From JBFFXF01 sp041569895 (GTDB lineage: Bacteria > Planctomycetota > UBA8108 > JACQVS01), in NCBI GenBank assembly GCA_041569895.1, contig JBFFXF010000154.1, forward strand, positions 1-17,478: a stretch of DNA of 17,478 nucleotides. The letters are read 5' to 3'. The translations under genes were made by a program, and so were the position numbers. Position 1 is the stretch's first letter; each line of letters opens with the position of its first letter. Below are positions 1 through 6,620 of the stretch, in pieces. The notes below the pieces were generated by a model. It worked only from the letters and a program-made list of their open reading frames with translations, made no database searches and was not told where the DNA came from.

Positions 1-513
1 TGGGGCCCGTCGCTGGCGTTCTGGGACGAGGCCGGCCCCGAGCGCGGCTGGATCTACTTCCCGGCGATCGACCAGCTCTTCTTCGCCTCGCGGGGCGGCG
101 GCGCGTTCCTCAACGGCAAGCCGATCCGCGCCTCGCACGTGGAGACCTACAGCAACCTCTGCACGGTCGGCACGGTCTCGAGGCTCCACCGGCGACACCG
201 CCTGCGGTGCCCCGCGAAGCACCGCATCCTCGGCAGCATCATCGTCAACCTCTGCTACGTCGCGACGGGTTCGTTCGCGGCGACGTACTCCAGGGGCAAC
301 GTGTGGGACATCGCCGCGGGCCTGGTGATCGCGCGCGAGTCGGGCGCGGTGGTCGACACCGACCCGGCGGTCGACTCGATCGACATCAGCTCGATCGACC
401 CGAACGCGAAGCCGCGGCCGTCATCGGTCTCCGTCTGGGCGATGGCGAACGACCGCCTGCCCCACTTCAAGCAGTACATCGAGACAATCCCGGACCCGAT
501 CACGGCGAAGTGA
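1..513 (+). CDS. Inositol monophosphatase family protein, C-terminal part (5' end outside window)
   Basis: The reading frame is open from base 1 and ends with TGA at 511-513, giving about 170 C-terminal residues. Inositol-monophosphatase-fold enzymes are Mg-dependent phosphatases of inositol phosphates, 3'-phosphoadenosine phosphates or sugar phosphates. The visible marks are the substrate-loop segment GGGAFLNGKPIRAS near bases 94-135, the RILGSIIVNLCYVATG stretch, and the family signature VWDIAAG at about 301-321. The Asp of that signature is a metal ligand in this family. The N-terminal metal-binding motifs lie upstream of the window, so the exact substrate class (SuhB, CysQ or histidinol-phosphatase-like) cannot be assigned. 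The gene converges on the arsenate reductase gene with only 17 bp between the stops, and no terminator hairpin is visible there. Confidence 0.85.
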   Translation, partial: WGPSLAFWDEAGPERGWIYFPAIDQLFFASRGGGAFLNGKPIRASHVETYSNLCTVGTVSRLHRRHRLRCPAKHRILGSIIVNLCYVATGSFAATYSRGNVWDIAAGLVIARESGAVVDTDPAVDSIDISSIDPNAKPRPSSVSVWAMANDRLPHFKQYIETIPDPITAK

Positions 514-530
514 CCGAATCGCCGGGCGCG

Positions 531-974
531 TCAGCGCGTCAGCGCCCCCAGCTCCACGGCGATCCGCTCGCGGATCTCGTCGCGCACCCGCCGGAAAACC
601 GCCAGCCGCTCCTCCTCGGTGCCGGTGGCGTGCGCGGGGTCGTCGAAGGGCCAGTGCCGGCGCTCGACGCGGCCCGGGAAGACCGGGCACTCCTCGGCGG
701 CGCTGTCGCAGACCGAGATGACGACGTCGGGCGGATCGCCGAGGAACTCCTCGATCGACTTCGAGCGATGGCCCGCGATGTCGACGCCGGCCTCCTCCAT
801 GGCGCGCACGGCGAGCGGGTGGACGTAGCCCGCGGGCCGCGAGCCGGCGCTCAGCGCCGTGGCGCGCTCGCCGGCGAGGTGTCGCAGCCAGCCCTCCGCC
901 ATGTGGCTGCGGCACGAGTTGCCGGTGCAGAGGAAGAGAATCGATCGCGTGGATTGATCGGGACCGTCGGTCAT
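531..974 (-). CDS. arsC: Arsenate reductase, thioredoxin-coupled (low-molecular-weight phosphatase fold)
   Basis: A complete 147-residue protein. This family reduces arsenate to arsenite in the cytosol and is recycled by thioredoxin. The P-loop CTGNSCRS sits at residues 16-23, with nucleophile Cys16 in the CX5R motif. A second Cys pair, Cys89 and Cys96, has the seven-residue spacing of the redox cysteines in Staphylococcus-type ArsC. The catalytic-acid segment DDP is at 111-113. All residues needed for the thioredoxin-type mechanism are therefore present, which favours arsenate reductase over a plain tyrosine phosphatase. The ATG overlaps the ceramidase-like stop codon by 4 bp (ATGA), so translation is probably coupled. 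No arsenite pump or ArsR regulator is seen nearby, so this is not a classic ars operon. The DNA-level context is a five-gene leftward run. Confidence 0.92.
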   Translation of the reverse strand: MTDGPDQSTRSILFLCTGNSCRSHMAEGWLRHLAGERATALSAGSRPAGYVHPLAVRAMEEAGVDIAGHRSKSIEEFLGDPPDVVISVCDSAAEECPVFPGRVERRHWPFDDPAHATGTEEERLAVFRRVRDEIRERIAVELGALTR

Positions 975-2374
975 CCGTCGTGCAGCTCCTCGAGCAGACG
1001 CACCGCCTCGCGGACGATCATCTCGCCCGTGCCGCGCTCAACCAGACTGTGGTAGCCGGTCCACACCTGGTAGCCGCCGAGGTCGTAGGCCTCGTCGTCC
1101 GGGATGTAGCCGATGTAGTCGTTGGCGACGCCCGCGATGGCGGTGTACCGGAATGGCGACGCCCGCTTGATGTCGATGCCGAGCACCGTGAAGAACTCCC
1201 CCGGCACGGCGACGATCGCGACGTCGCCGATCCGCAGCGCCTGGAGCCACGTCCGGCGCTCCTCGCCCTGGTGCGGCGCGAGATGCTTCCGCATGGTACG
1301 GAAGACGGTGTAGACCGACTCGGGCTGCTGGATGCGCTTCGTGCAGTAGGCGACCACCGCGGCGTCCTCGGCGGCCTCGTCGAAGCGGCGCACGCGGTAG
1401 GTGATCTCCTTCCTGACGGCGCGGATCGGCGTCGCGGCGAGCGGTTTCGCCTTGCGGAGCGCCCTCCGGATGGCGTCCTTCATCCGCAGCACCATCTCGT
1501 CGCAGCCGAGGGTGAGGTTGTGCGTCGAGCCGAACGCGCCGGAGACGAAGACCACGGTCTCCGCGAGATCCTTCTCGAGCTCCTGGGCGGCGAGCCCGTA
1601 AAAGCTCGGCGACCGCACTCCCGGCTTCCGCGTGCCGATGAGGTGCGTCGAGTGGTTGAAGACCAGCGCGCGAAGGGGCGTCGTGGCCGCCGGGCTGCGT
1701 TCGAGGCTCCGGAACGCGAGCACCGGCAGGTCGGGATCGAACGGCCCCGTGGGCCGCACGATGTCATCGCGCCGCCCGGTCCAGTAGATCGTCCCGTCGC
1801 CGAGGAGCAGGCGGCTGTTCTGGCCGACGCTCGCCTCCTGGCCCAGCCGGAAGAGCATCTCGACCGGCCCGGACTCGCTCATGCGCTCGTGGGCCTTGAC
1901 GACGGCGGCGACGACGGCGTCACGGACGCGCTCGCAGAAGACCTCGGAGCGTTCGTAGGCGTGGACCGTCGTCGTGCTCGGGGCGTGATGAGTGTGCGTC
2001 GCGTTGATGAGGACGTTGGCGAACGGGATGCCCGTCTTCTTCTCGATCCGACGGGCGGCCGGGTCGAGGTAGTCGCGACGGATCATCAGGACGTCGCACG
2101 AGACGATGGCGACCGCCTCGCGTGTCGAGGCGCCGGCGTCGTTGCCGTCGTTCGCGGCGATGACCACCGCCGAGGCGCGCAGCGCGCCCTCCTGCCCTCG
2201 CGCGCGTCCCGGGTGGATGCCGCCGCCGATGACCATGTCGTCGTCCGCGGCGATGTCGGCGGAGGCCGCCCCGGCGCGCAGGGTTCCCTCCGGCGGCCCG
2301 GGCGCCCCCGACGCGACGACGTCCGCGAGGACGGCGGCCAGGAGACACGCGCGCCGGAGGAGATCACGAATCAT
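971..2374 (-). CDS. Neutral/alkaline ceramidase-like secreted hydrolase
   Basis: A 467-residue protein with an N-terminal hydrophobic stretch (about residues 8-22, RACLLAAVLADVVASGA), read as a signal peptide. The neutral ceramidase N-terminal domain family is Zn-dependent and hydrolyses N-acyl amide bonds. Matching landmarks are RAGAASADI near residue 33, NATHTHHAP at 124-132 (zinc-binding His region), FNHSTHL in the middle, PGEFFT (metal-binding Glu), and GVANDYIGYIPDDEAYDLGG at 415-434. The protein is shorter than the roughly 640-residue true ceramidases and lacks their C-terminal immunoglobulin-like domain. Such short forms are common in Planctomycetota-type genomes and their substrates are unknown. 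It starts 11 bp inside the ferritin gene and overlaps arsC by 4 bp, so it is probably translationally coupled on both sides. Ceramide as the substrate is not established. Confidence 0.85.
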   Translation of the reverse strand: MIRDLLRRACLLAAVLADVVASGAPGPPEGTLRAGAASADIAADDDMVIGGGIHPGRARGQEGALRASAVVIAANDGNDAGASTREAVAIVSCDVLMIRRDYLDPAARRIEKKTGIPFANVLINATHTHHAPSTTTVHAYERSEVFCERVRDAVVAAVVKAHERMSESGPVEMLFRLGQEASVGQNSRLLLGDGTIYWTGRRDDIVRPTGPFDPDLPVLAFRSLERSPAATTPLRALVFNHSTHLIGTRKPGVRSPSFYGLAAQELEKDLAETVVFVSGAFGSTHNLTLGCDEMVLRMKDAIRRALRKAKPLAATPIRAVRKEITYRVRRFDEAAEDAAVVAYCTKRIQQPESVYTVFRTMRKHLAPHQGEERRTWLQALRIGDVAIVAVPGEFFTVLGIDIKRASPFRYTAIAGVANDYIGYIPDDEAYDLGGYQVWTGYHSLVERGTGEMIVREAVRLLEELHDG

Positions 2375-2882
2375 CGGCGTCCCCGCCGGAGCTCCTCTCC
2401 GCGAGCTGTCGGTCGACCATCAGCAGCACGGAGCTCTCGTCACCGGCGAGCCGCAGCATCTCGACGATGTCGTTCGCGGTGCTCTCCTCCTCGACCTGCT
2501 CCGAGACGTACCACTGGAGGAACGCCTGCGCGGCGAAGTCGCTCTCCTTGGCGGCGAGGCCGTAGAGCTGGTTGATCGACTCCGAGACCTGCTTCTCGTG
2601 CTCGAGCACGCTGGTGAAGACGTCGAGGAGCGAGCCGTGCTCCACCCGCGGCTCGGGAATGGCGTGGAGGACGAGACGGTTGCCGCGGTCGTGCATGTAG
2701 TCGACCAGACGGAGCGCGTGGCCGAGCTCCTCGCTCCACTGGTGGCGCAGCCACGACGCCGCGCCCTTGAAGCTCATCGACTCGCAGAGCGCCGACATGG
2801 CGAGGTAGAGATACGCCGACGAGATCTCGGTCTGCACCTGCTCGTTGAACGCCTCCGCGAGGTTCTTGGCTAGCTTCGACAT
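2364..2882 (-). CDS. ftnA: Bacterial non-haem ferritin
   Basis: A 172-residue iron-storage protein that would form the 24-subunit cage and oxidise Fe(II). The start at 2882 was chosen over a longer upstream frame because a Shine-Dalgarno AGGAG lies 12 bases upstream and the protein then begins exactly where bacterial ferritins do. Ferroxidase ligands align with E. coli FtnA: Glu19, Glu52, His55, Glu96, Gln129 and Glu132. The stretch FLQWYVSEQVEEE at 121-133 is nearly identical to the E. coli segment. The C-terminal tail (RSSGGDADDS) is acidic and diverged. It lies 56 bp after the rlmI-like gene, and its stop overlaps the ceramidase-like start by 11 bp. The overlap shows a shared transcript but not an obvious shared function, unless the run is a general stress set with arsC. 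Confidence 0.93.
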   Translation of the reverse strand: MSKLAKNLAEAFNEQVQTEISSAYLYLAMSALCESMSFKGAASWLRHQWSEELGHALRLVDYMHDRGNRLVLHAIPEPRVEHGSLLDVFTSVLEHEKQVSESINQLYGLAAKESDFAAQAFLQWYVSEQVEEESTANDIVEMLRLAGDESSVLLMVDRQLAERSSGGDADDS

Positions 2883-2938
2883 CGCTTTCTGGTTCTCCTT
2901 TCCGGGTCGCGCTCGCGCCTCTCGCGAGGGCGCCGCGA

Positions 2939-4117
2939 CTACAAGACCCGCGCCCAGAGCACGTTCAGGTAGCGGCTCTCGGGACAGTTTGCCATCACCG
3001 GGTGATCCGGGCCGGCTCCGGTCCGGTCGAAGAACTGCAGCGACCGGCCCTGGCGCCGGCTCGCCTCCGCGACCAGGCGCTCGAACTCCGCCTCCTGGAG
3101 CAGACCGGAGCACGAACACGTTACCATGACTCCCCCGCGCTTGACCAGAGACACGGCCAGGCGGTTGAGGTCGTGGTAGCGCCGGCGCCCCTCCTCGAGC
3201 TCGCCACGGCTACTGATGAACTTCGGCGGGTCGAGGACGACGATGTCCCACTGCCGGCGGTTCTCCTGCATCTGGCGGGCGTAGGAGAACGCGTCGGCAT
3301 GCACCCACTTGACGCGCGTCTGGTTCAGGTTGGCGTTGCGACGCGCCTGCGCGATCGCCGCCTCGTCGAGATCGACCCCGGTGCACTCGCCGCTGTCGCC
3401 GGCGACCCGGGCGGCGAGCGCGAACCCCCCGGTGTAACAGCACAGGTCGAGCACCGTGAGGCCGGCGGCCAGGCGGGCGAGGCGCGCGCGGTTGTCCCGC
3501 TGATCACAGAAGAAGCCGGTCTTGTGGCCGGACTCGAAGTCGACGGAGAAGCGCACGCCGTTCTCCGTGATGCGGACGCCGCGGACCACGTCGTCCGCGA
3601 CCGGCGGCGGCGGCCTGAAGTCCTCGAGCTTCGCGGTCTGCGGATCCATGCCGACGACCCGGCGACCGGTTCCGAGGAGCTCGTCAAGGATCGGCAGGCA
3701 GAGGCCGAGCACGCGGTAGACGCCGCGGCTGTACGCCTGGACGCAGAGGACGTCGGCGTAGCGATCGACGACGAGCCCGCTGACGCCGTCGCCCTCCGAA
3801 TGGACGACCCGGTAGGCATCGGTGGTGTCGGGGAGACCCAGCACGTCGTGCCGGAGGGAGACCGCGTCCTCGAGCCGGGCGCGGAAGAAGCTCTCGTCGA
3901 CGGGAGTCTCGTCGAAGCAGAGCATGCGCAGGGCGATCGTCGAGCGCGGGTTGTAGAAGCCGCTGCCGAAGCGCTCGCCGTGCCGGTCGTAGACGGCGAC
4001 CAGGTCACCGGGCGCCGCGTCCGGCGACGACGAGGCGATCATCTTGCGGTAGATGAACGGGTGGCGCGCGGCCGAGCGGAGCTCGACCCAGGGCGCGACG
4101 CGGACGGGGGCAGCCAT
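2939..4117 (-). CDS. rlmI: Class I SAM-dependent rRNA (cytosine-C5) methyltransferase, RlmI/YccW type
   Basis: A 392-residue cytosolic enzyme. Family members methylate a cytosine of 23S rRNA. An N-terminal PUA-like region (about 1-75) is followed by the RlmI linker domain and a Rossmann methyltransferase domain from about residue 180. Landmarks are GHKTGFFCDQRDNR at 197-210, SAM-binding motif I VLDLCCYTGGF at 222-232, the acidic ribose-binding end GVDLDE at 247-252, the catalytic motif DPPKF at 296-300, and TCSCSG at 333-338 with the expected motif VI cysteine. The length matches E. coli RlmI (396). The ATG at 4117 follows the NagB-like stop by 3 bp, so the two are co-transcribed. The exact rRNA target is inferred from the family only. 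Confidence 0.9.
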   Translation of the reverse strand: MAAPVRVAPWVELRSAARHPFIYRKMIASSSPDAAPGDLVAVYDRHGERFGSGFYNPRSTIALRMLCFDETPVDESFFRARLEDAVSLRHDVLGLPDTTDAYRVVHSEGDGVSGLVVDRYADVLCVQAYSRGVYRVLGLCLPILDELLGTGRRVVGMDPQTAKLEDFRPPPPVADDVVRGVRITENGVRFSVDFESGHKTGFFCDQRDNRARLARLAAGLTVLDLCCYTGGFALAARVAGDSGECTGVDLDEAAIAQARRNANLNQTRVKWVHADAFSYARQMQENRRQWDIVVLDPPKFISSRGELEEGRRRYHDLNRLAVSLVKRGGVMVTCSCSGLLQEAEFERLVAEASRRQGRSLQFFDRTGAGPDHPVMANCPESRYLNVLWARVL

Positions 4118-4120
4118 CCG

Positions 4121-5056
4121 TCAGTGCATCTCCGCCTCGCACGAGCCGATCCCGTGCCGGTAGAAGTTGAACTGCACGTTCGGGTGATCGGCCAGCAGGC
4201 TCATCGGCACCGAGCTGTCGGGAATCCGCTTCGAGATCATCATCGTCGTCAGCCGCTGCCCGAACGGGTTGTCGTGCGTGCCGGCGTGCCAGATCGACAC
4301 TTTCTCCGCCTTCCAGGTCTCGACCGGCCCCACCGTGAGCGCCCGCCGCGGCACCAGCCCGACGTTGCCGCCGCCCGACGTGCGCGCGTTCTGGATCAAC
4401 GTCATCGGGTGGAGCTCGACGGCGCGCGTCGCGAGCTGGCGATACTCCTCCGGCGACGGCGGCTCGTCGATCGCGCTCCCCGCCCGGCGCGGCGGATCGT
4501 TGAACGCCCAGTGCTTGACCTCGCCCTGACCGCCCTGCATGACGACGCAGCGCGCCGAGTCGAAGCTCTTCCGGTACGACGCCGTGTCGGCCTTCGGAAA
4601 GTGGATGTTCTTCGCGGGCATGACGAGCGCGGGATCGATGCGGTCGAAGCAGAGCTCCCGGTCGGCCCTCGCGAAGCTCAGCGGGTGGTCCTCCGAGACC
4701 TCGCGGTCGTCGATCAGCCACTCATCCATTCCCCAGAAGTGCGCGTCGAGCTTGCCGAGGTCGATGCCGAGCGCGTTGACCAGACGCGCGACCAGGGGCA
4801 GCTGCTCCGTCGGCCCGATCGGCCCGCAGATGCCGGCGGGGTTGTCGGGCGTCGACTGCCGCCACGCGTCGATGTACTCGAGCGCCTCGGCAAGGTAGAA
4901 GTCCTCGAGCGTGTCGTGGAAGACGACCCGGAACCCCGGCCGCGAGAGCTGCAGCATGTCCTCCGGCGTGAGCTTCGCCGCGTCGTCGAGGATCTCGCGG
5001 TCGAGTGTCGTGTAGTCCCACCACTCCGGCGCAACGCTGCTCAGCGGACGTGCCAT
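4121..5056 (-). CDS. NagB-like glucosamine-6-phosphate isomerase/deaminase family protein, diverged
   Basis: A 311-residue protein, longer than E. coli NagB (266). It has the fold landmarks of the glucosamine-6-phosphate deaminase / 6-phosphogluconolactonase family: the strand-turn GICGPIGPTEQLPLV near residue 75, GMDEWLIDD at 109-117 with Asp111 at the position of catalytic Asp72, DHPLSF at 123-128, and GGQGEVKHWAFNDP at 175-188. In that last motif His182 aligns with catalytic His143. The Asp141 position is Val180, and Glu148 is replaced by Asp187. The ring-opening triad is thus altered, and ordinary glucosamine-6-phosphate deamination is uncertain. A GGGAGAG Shine-Dalgarno precedes the ATG. 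This is the first gene of the leftward run. The 138 bp upstream hold no recognised gene and no strong promoter. Confidence 0.7.
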   Translation of the reverse strand: MARPLSSVAPEWWDYTTLDREILDDAAKLTPEDMLQLSRPGFRVVFHDTLEDFYLAEALEYIDAWRQSTPDNPAGICGPIGPTEQLPLVARLVNALGIDLGKLDAHFWGMDEWLIDDREVSEDHPLSFARADRELCFDRIDPALVMPAKNIHFPKADTASYRKSFDSARCVVMQGGQGEVKHWAFNDPPRRAGSAIDEPPSPEEYRQLATRAVELHPMTLIQNARTSGGGNVGLVPRRALTVGPVETWKAEKVSIWHAGTHDNPFGQRLTTMMISKRIPDSSVPMSLLADHPNVQFNFYRHGIGSCEAEMH

Positions 5057-5194
5057 GATCGTCTCTCCCGGCTTCCAAAAAACAGAGCTCGGCTCGAGAA
5101 TCGAGAAGAACGAACCGGCATTGTGACTGAATCCGGGGGCGCGGGTTCAACAAAAATCCACCAGGCACTTCTCAACTGAACAGGACGGTGCGGG

Positions 5195-5620
5195 TCACCG
5201 CTGGACCTGCCACCCCGTGTCGTCTCGCGGCTGCGAGGCCCGCCGTCTGAGCCACGCGTGTCGCCGCGTCGCCACGTGGCGCAGGACGAGCGAGTCGTAC
5301 CCCTCGACCCGCACGGTGAAGCGCACCGGCGCGAGCCCCCGATACTCGAGCTCGAGCGAGCGCCCCGACGCCCGACAGGATCCGACCCCGGCCCTGCCCA
5401 GCCGGACTCTCTGGTCGTCGAAGAAACTGCAGACGACGTGCGAGCTCCCGAACCACTCGAACGGACTCCCACGCTCGACCCGCACGACGTCCCACTCCCC
5501 GACCAGCACGCTCCAGGGATCGAGCCGATACATGATGTCCTTCCAGCTCACCGCGAGAAACCAGACGACGATGACCACGGCGAGCGCGGCAGCTGCGGTG
5601 ATGACGAAGGCTTTCTTCAT
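5195..5620 (-). CDS. Small membrane-anchored protein of unknown function, paralogue 1
   Basis: A 141-residue protein that I do not recognise. Residues 1-25 form a Lys-Lys start followed by a hydrophobic segment (AFVITAAAALAVVIVVWFLAV), which is either a signal anchor or an uncleaved signal peptide. The rest would face the outside of the membrane. The soluble part begins SWKDIMYRLDPWSVLVGEWD, a W-x-GxW arrangement that resembles the start of lipocalin-like or META-like beta-barrels, but this is weak. It ends with a block CRASGRSLELEY, PVRFTVRVE and YDSLVLRHVAT, followed by basic residues. Two cysteines (in VVCSFF and SCRASG) are shared with the paralogue. It lies 27 bp downstream of paralogue 2 in the same direction. 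A GGAGAA sits about 16 bases before the ATG, which is rather far for a ribosome site. Confidence 0.7.
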   Translation of the reverse strand: MKKAFVITAAAALAVVIVVWFLAVSWKDIMYRLDPWSVLVGEWDVVRVERGSPFEWFGSSHVVCSFFDDQRVRLGRAGVGSCRASGRSLELEYRGLAPVRFTVRVEGYDSLVLRHVATRRHAWLRRRASQPRDDTGWQVQR

Positions 5621-5647
5621 GGGAATCGTAGAAGTCTTCTCCTGTGG

Positions 5648-6070
5648 CTATGAATCCTTTTCACCCTGTTTCCTCAAGCGCCGCTTGAGCCATGCGTATC
5701 GACCCGTGGCGACGTGGCGCAGCAGGAGCGAGTCGTACTCCTCGACCTGCACGATGAAGCGAACCGGTGTCAGCCCGGGATAGTCGAGCTCGAGCGCGCG
5801 CCCCGACGCTCGGCAGGCGCCGGGCGCGGAGCCCCTCTGGCCAGACTCGAACTGAAAGACCCCCTCACTGGGAAACACGCACACCGTCTGCGAGCCCCCG
5901 AACCACTCGAGAGGACTCCGGCTCTCGACCCGCACGACGTCCCACTCCCCGAGAAGCACGCTCCAGGGATCGAGCATGTACACGATGTCCTTCCAGCTCA
6001 CGGCCAGAAACCAGGTCACGATGACCGCGGTGAGCCCGGCAGCTGTGGTGATGACGAAGACTCTTTTCAT
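5648..6070 (-). CDS. Small membrane-anchored protein of unknown function, paralogue 2
   Basis: A 140-residue tandem paralogue of the gene just downstream. It has the same architecture: MKR, a hydrophobic anchor (VFVITTAAGLTAVIVTWFLA), then SWKDIVYMLDPWSVLLGEWD, a variable middle, and CRASGRALELDY, PVRFIVQVE and YDSLLLRHVAT. Roughly two thirds of residues match over the conserved blocks. The middle (about residues 66-82) and the C-terminal tail differ. DNA similarity across the first 100 bases or so of each gene is also very high, so the duplication is probably fairly recent. No clear Shine-Dalgarno precedes the ATG at 6070. Function is unknown. Neighbours (NagB-like gene downstream, tRNA-Leu upstream) give no clue. 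Confidence 0.7.
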   Translation of the reverse strand: MKRVFVITTAAGLTAVIVTWFLAVSWKDIVYMLDPWSVLLGEWDVVRVESRSPLEWFGGSQTVCVFPSEGVFQFESGQRGSAPGACRASGRALELDYPGLTPVRFIVQVEEYDSLLLRHVATGRYAWLKRRLRKQGEKDS

Positions 6071-6200
6071 CGGACGTCATGGTAATCGCCCGCGAAGGCC
6101 AGAGGAACTGCTTCAGCCGTGGCGAGCTTCCAGAGGCCTCGACTCGTCGCCGCACGCGGAGGCCAGGGGGTTGCCGCAGGTGCGCGTCGTCGCAGGGCGG

Positions 6201-6241
6201 TTTTCCGGACATCCGGAAAGCGATTCCGGATGTCCGGAAAA
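6201..6241. repeat. Perfect 18-bp-arm inverted repeat with 5-nt spacer, TCCGGA-based
   Basis: The left arm TTTTCCGGACATCCGGAA (6201-6218) is perfectly complementary to the right arm TTCCGGATGTCCGGAAAA (6224-6241), with spacer AGCGA. Each arm contains two copies of the self-complementary hexamer TCCGGA, so the element can form one long hairpin or two short ones. T runs lie on the 5' side of the stem on both strands and A runs on the 3' side. This is the wrong way round for an intrinsic terminator. It is a candidate protein-binding operator or a small REP-like element. Confidence 0.75.
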
Positions 6242-6390
6242 TGCGGAGGGAGAGTTCGGGCCGATTCCGAAGGACGCGATTCTCGCCCTCGAGAAGCTCG
6301 GCTGCACTCGAAGGAGCGCCGTCGAACGCGCCACACGCGCCTGGGAACGCATGAAACCGACCGGCAAGGTGGACGTCGGCGGCGGCGACT

Positions 6391-6450
6391 TCGGGCACGG
6401 GAACGGGAACGGGAACGGGACCGGGACCGGGGGACGGGGACGGGAGGAGG
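6391..6450 (+). repeat. GGG-rich hexamer array 1 (GGGAAC / GGGACC units), adjacent to tRNA-Leu 3' end
   Basis: It starts with the 11-mer TCGGGCACGGG (6391-6401) and continues as GGGAAC x3, GGGACC x2, GGGGGAC, GGGGAC and GGG. Eight or more regularly spaced G runs with short loops meet the pattern of a stable intramolecular G-quadruplex on the plus strand. Four bases separate it from the end of the tRNA gene. On the tRNA transcript it reads as C-rich. Confidence 0.85.
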
Positions 6451-6454
6451 AAAG

Positions 6455-6538
6455 TGCCCGGAGCAGGACTCGAACCTGCACCCCCTTTCGGGGACGACAT
6501 TTTAAGTGTCGCGTGTCTTCCCGTTCCACCATCCGGGC
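6455..6538 (-). tRNA. tRNA-Leu (anticodon UAA)
   Basis: On the minus strand the acceptor stem GCCCGGA (6538-6532) pairs perfectly with TCCGGGC (6462-6456), followed by discriminator A. The anticodon stem CGACA/TGTCG encloses the loop CTTAAAA, giving anticodon TAA, which reads the UUA leucine codon. The long variable arm (CCCC GAAA GGGG) marks it as a class II tRNA. The T arm GCAGG-TTCGAGT-CCTGC is complete. It is 84 nt long, with no CCA encoded. In a genome this GC-rich, UUA codons should be rare, so this tRNA probably has low demand. Confidence 0.94.
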
Positions 6539-6571
6539 GCGGGGTGGCTGCCCTTTCTGCGAGGCGCCTGA

Positions 6572-6600
6572 ATCGTACCAGGCGGGGGGAGGAGCGGCAA
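6572..6600 (-). promoter_or_regulatory. Candidate sigma70-type promoter for tRNA-Leu
   Basis: On the minus strand TTGCCG (6600-6595) and TACGAT (6577-6572) are separated by 17 bases. Each matches four of six consensus positions. The -10 box ends 33 bases before the mature tRNA 5' end, a reasonable leader length. This is a weak match in GC-rich DNA. Confidence 0.35.
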
Positions 6601-6620
6601 CGGCGGCGGGGCTCGCCGGC

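Larger units (their letters stand above)
6071..6454. other. Gene-free interval between small-protein gene and tRNA-Leu
   Basis: Open frames cross this stretch on both strands, but none has a ribosome site, a recognisable domain or normal composition. Several consist of the translated G-rich array (Pro-Val or Arg-Glu runs) or of the translated tRNA. The interval contains a perfect palindrome (6201-6241) and the GGG hexamer array (6393-6450). The part between them, 6242-6392, shows nothing I can name. Confidence 0.7.

Noticed and set aside
514..530. Terminator between the converging phosphatase and arsC genes
   Set aside because: Only 17 bp separate the stops and no hairpin is present.
980..2575. 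Open frame of 531 codons on the plus strand
   Set aside because: It is antisense to the ceramidase-like gene, with no ribosome site and Arg/Asp/Val-rich shadow composition.
3002..5179. Open frame of 725 codons on the plus strand
   Set aside because: It is antisense to the RlmI-type and NagB-like genes and has the same low-complexity composition with no recognisable domain.
6391..6450. CRISPR array or coding repeat in the GGG-rich stretch
   Set aside because: Units are 6 bp with no unique spacers, and similar arrays occur at other intergenic sites on both strands.
6113..6532. Minus-strand frame giving a 139-residue Pro/Phe-rich protein
   Set aside because: It is the translated tRNA-Leu followed by the translated GGG/CCC array (PFPFPFPC-type runs).
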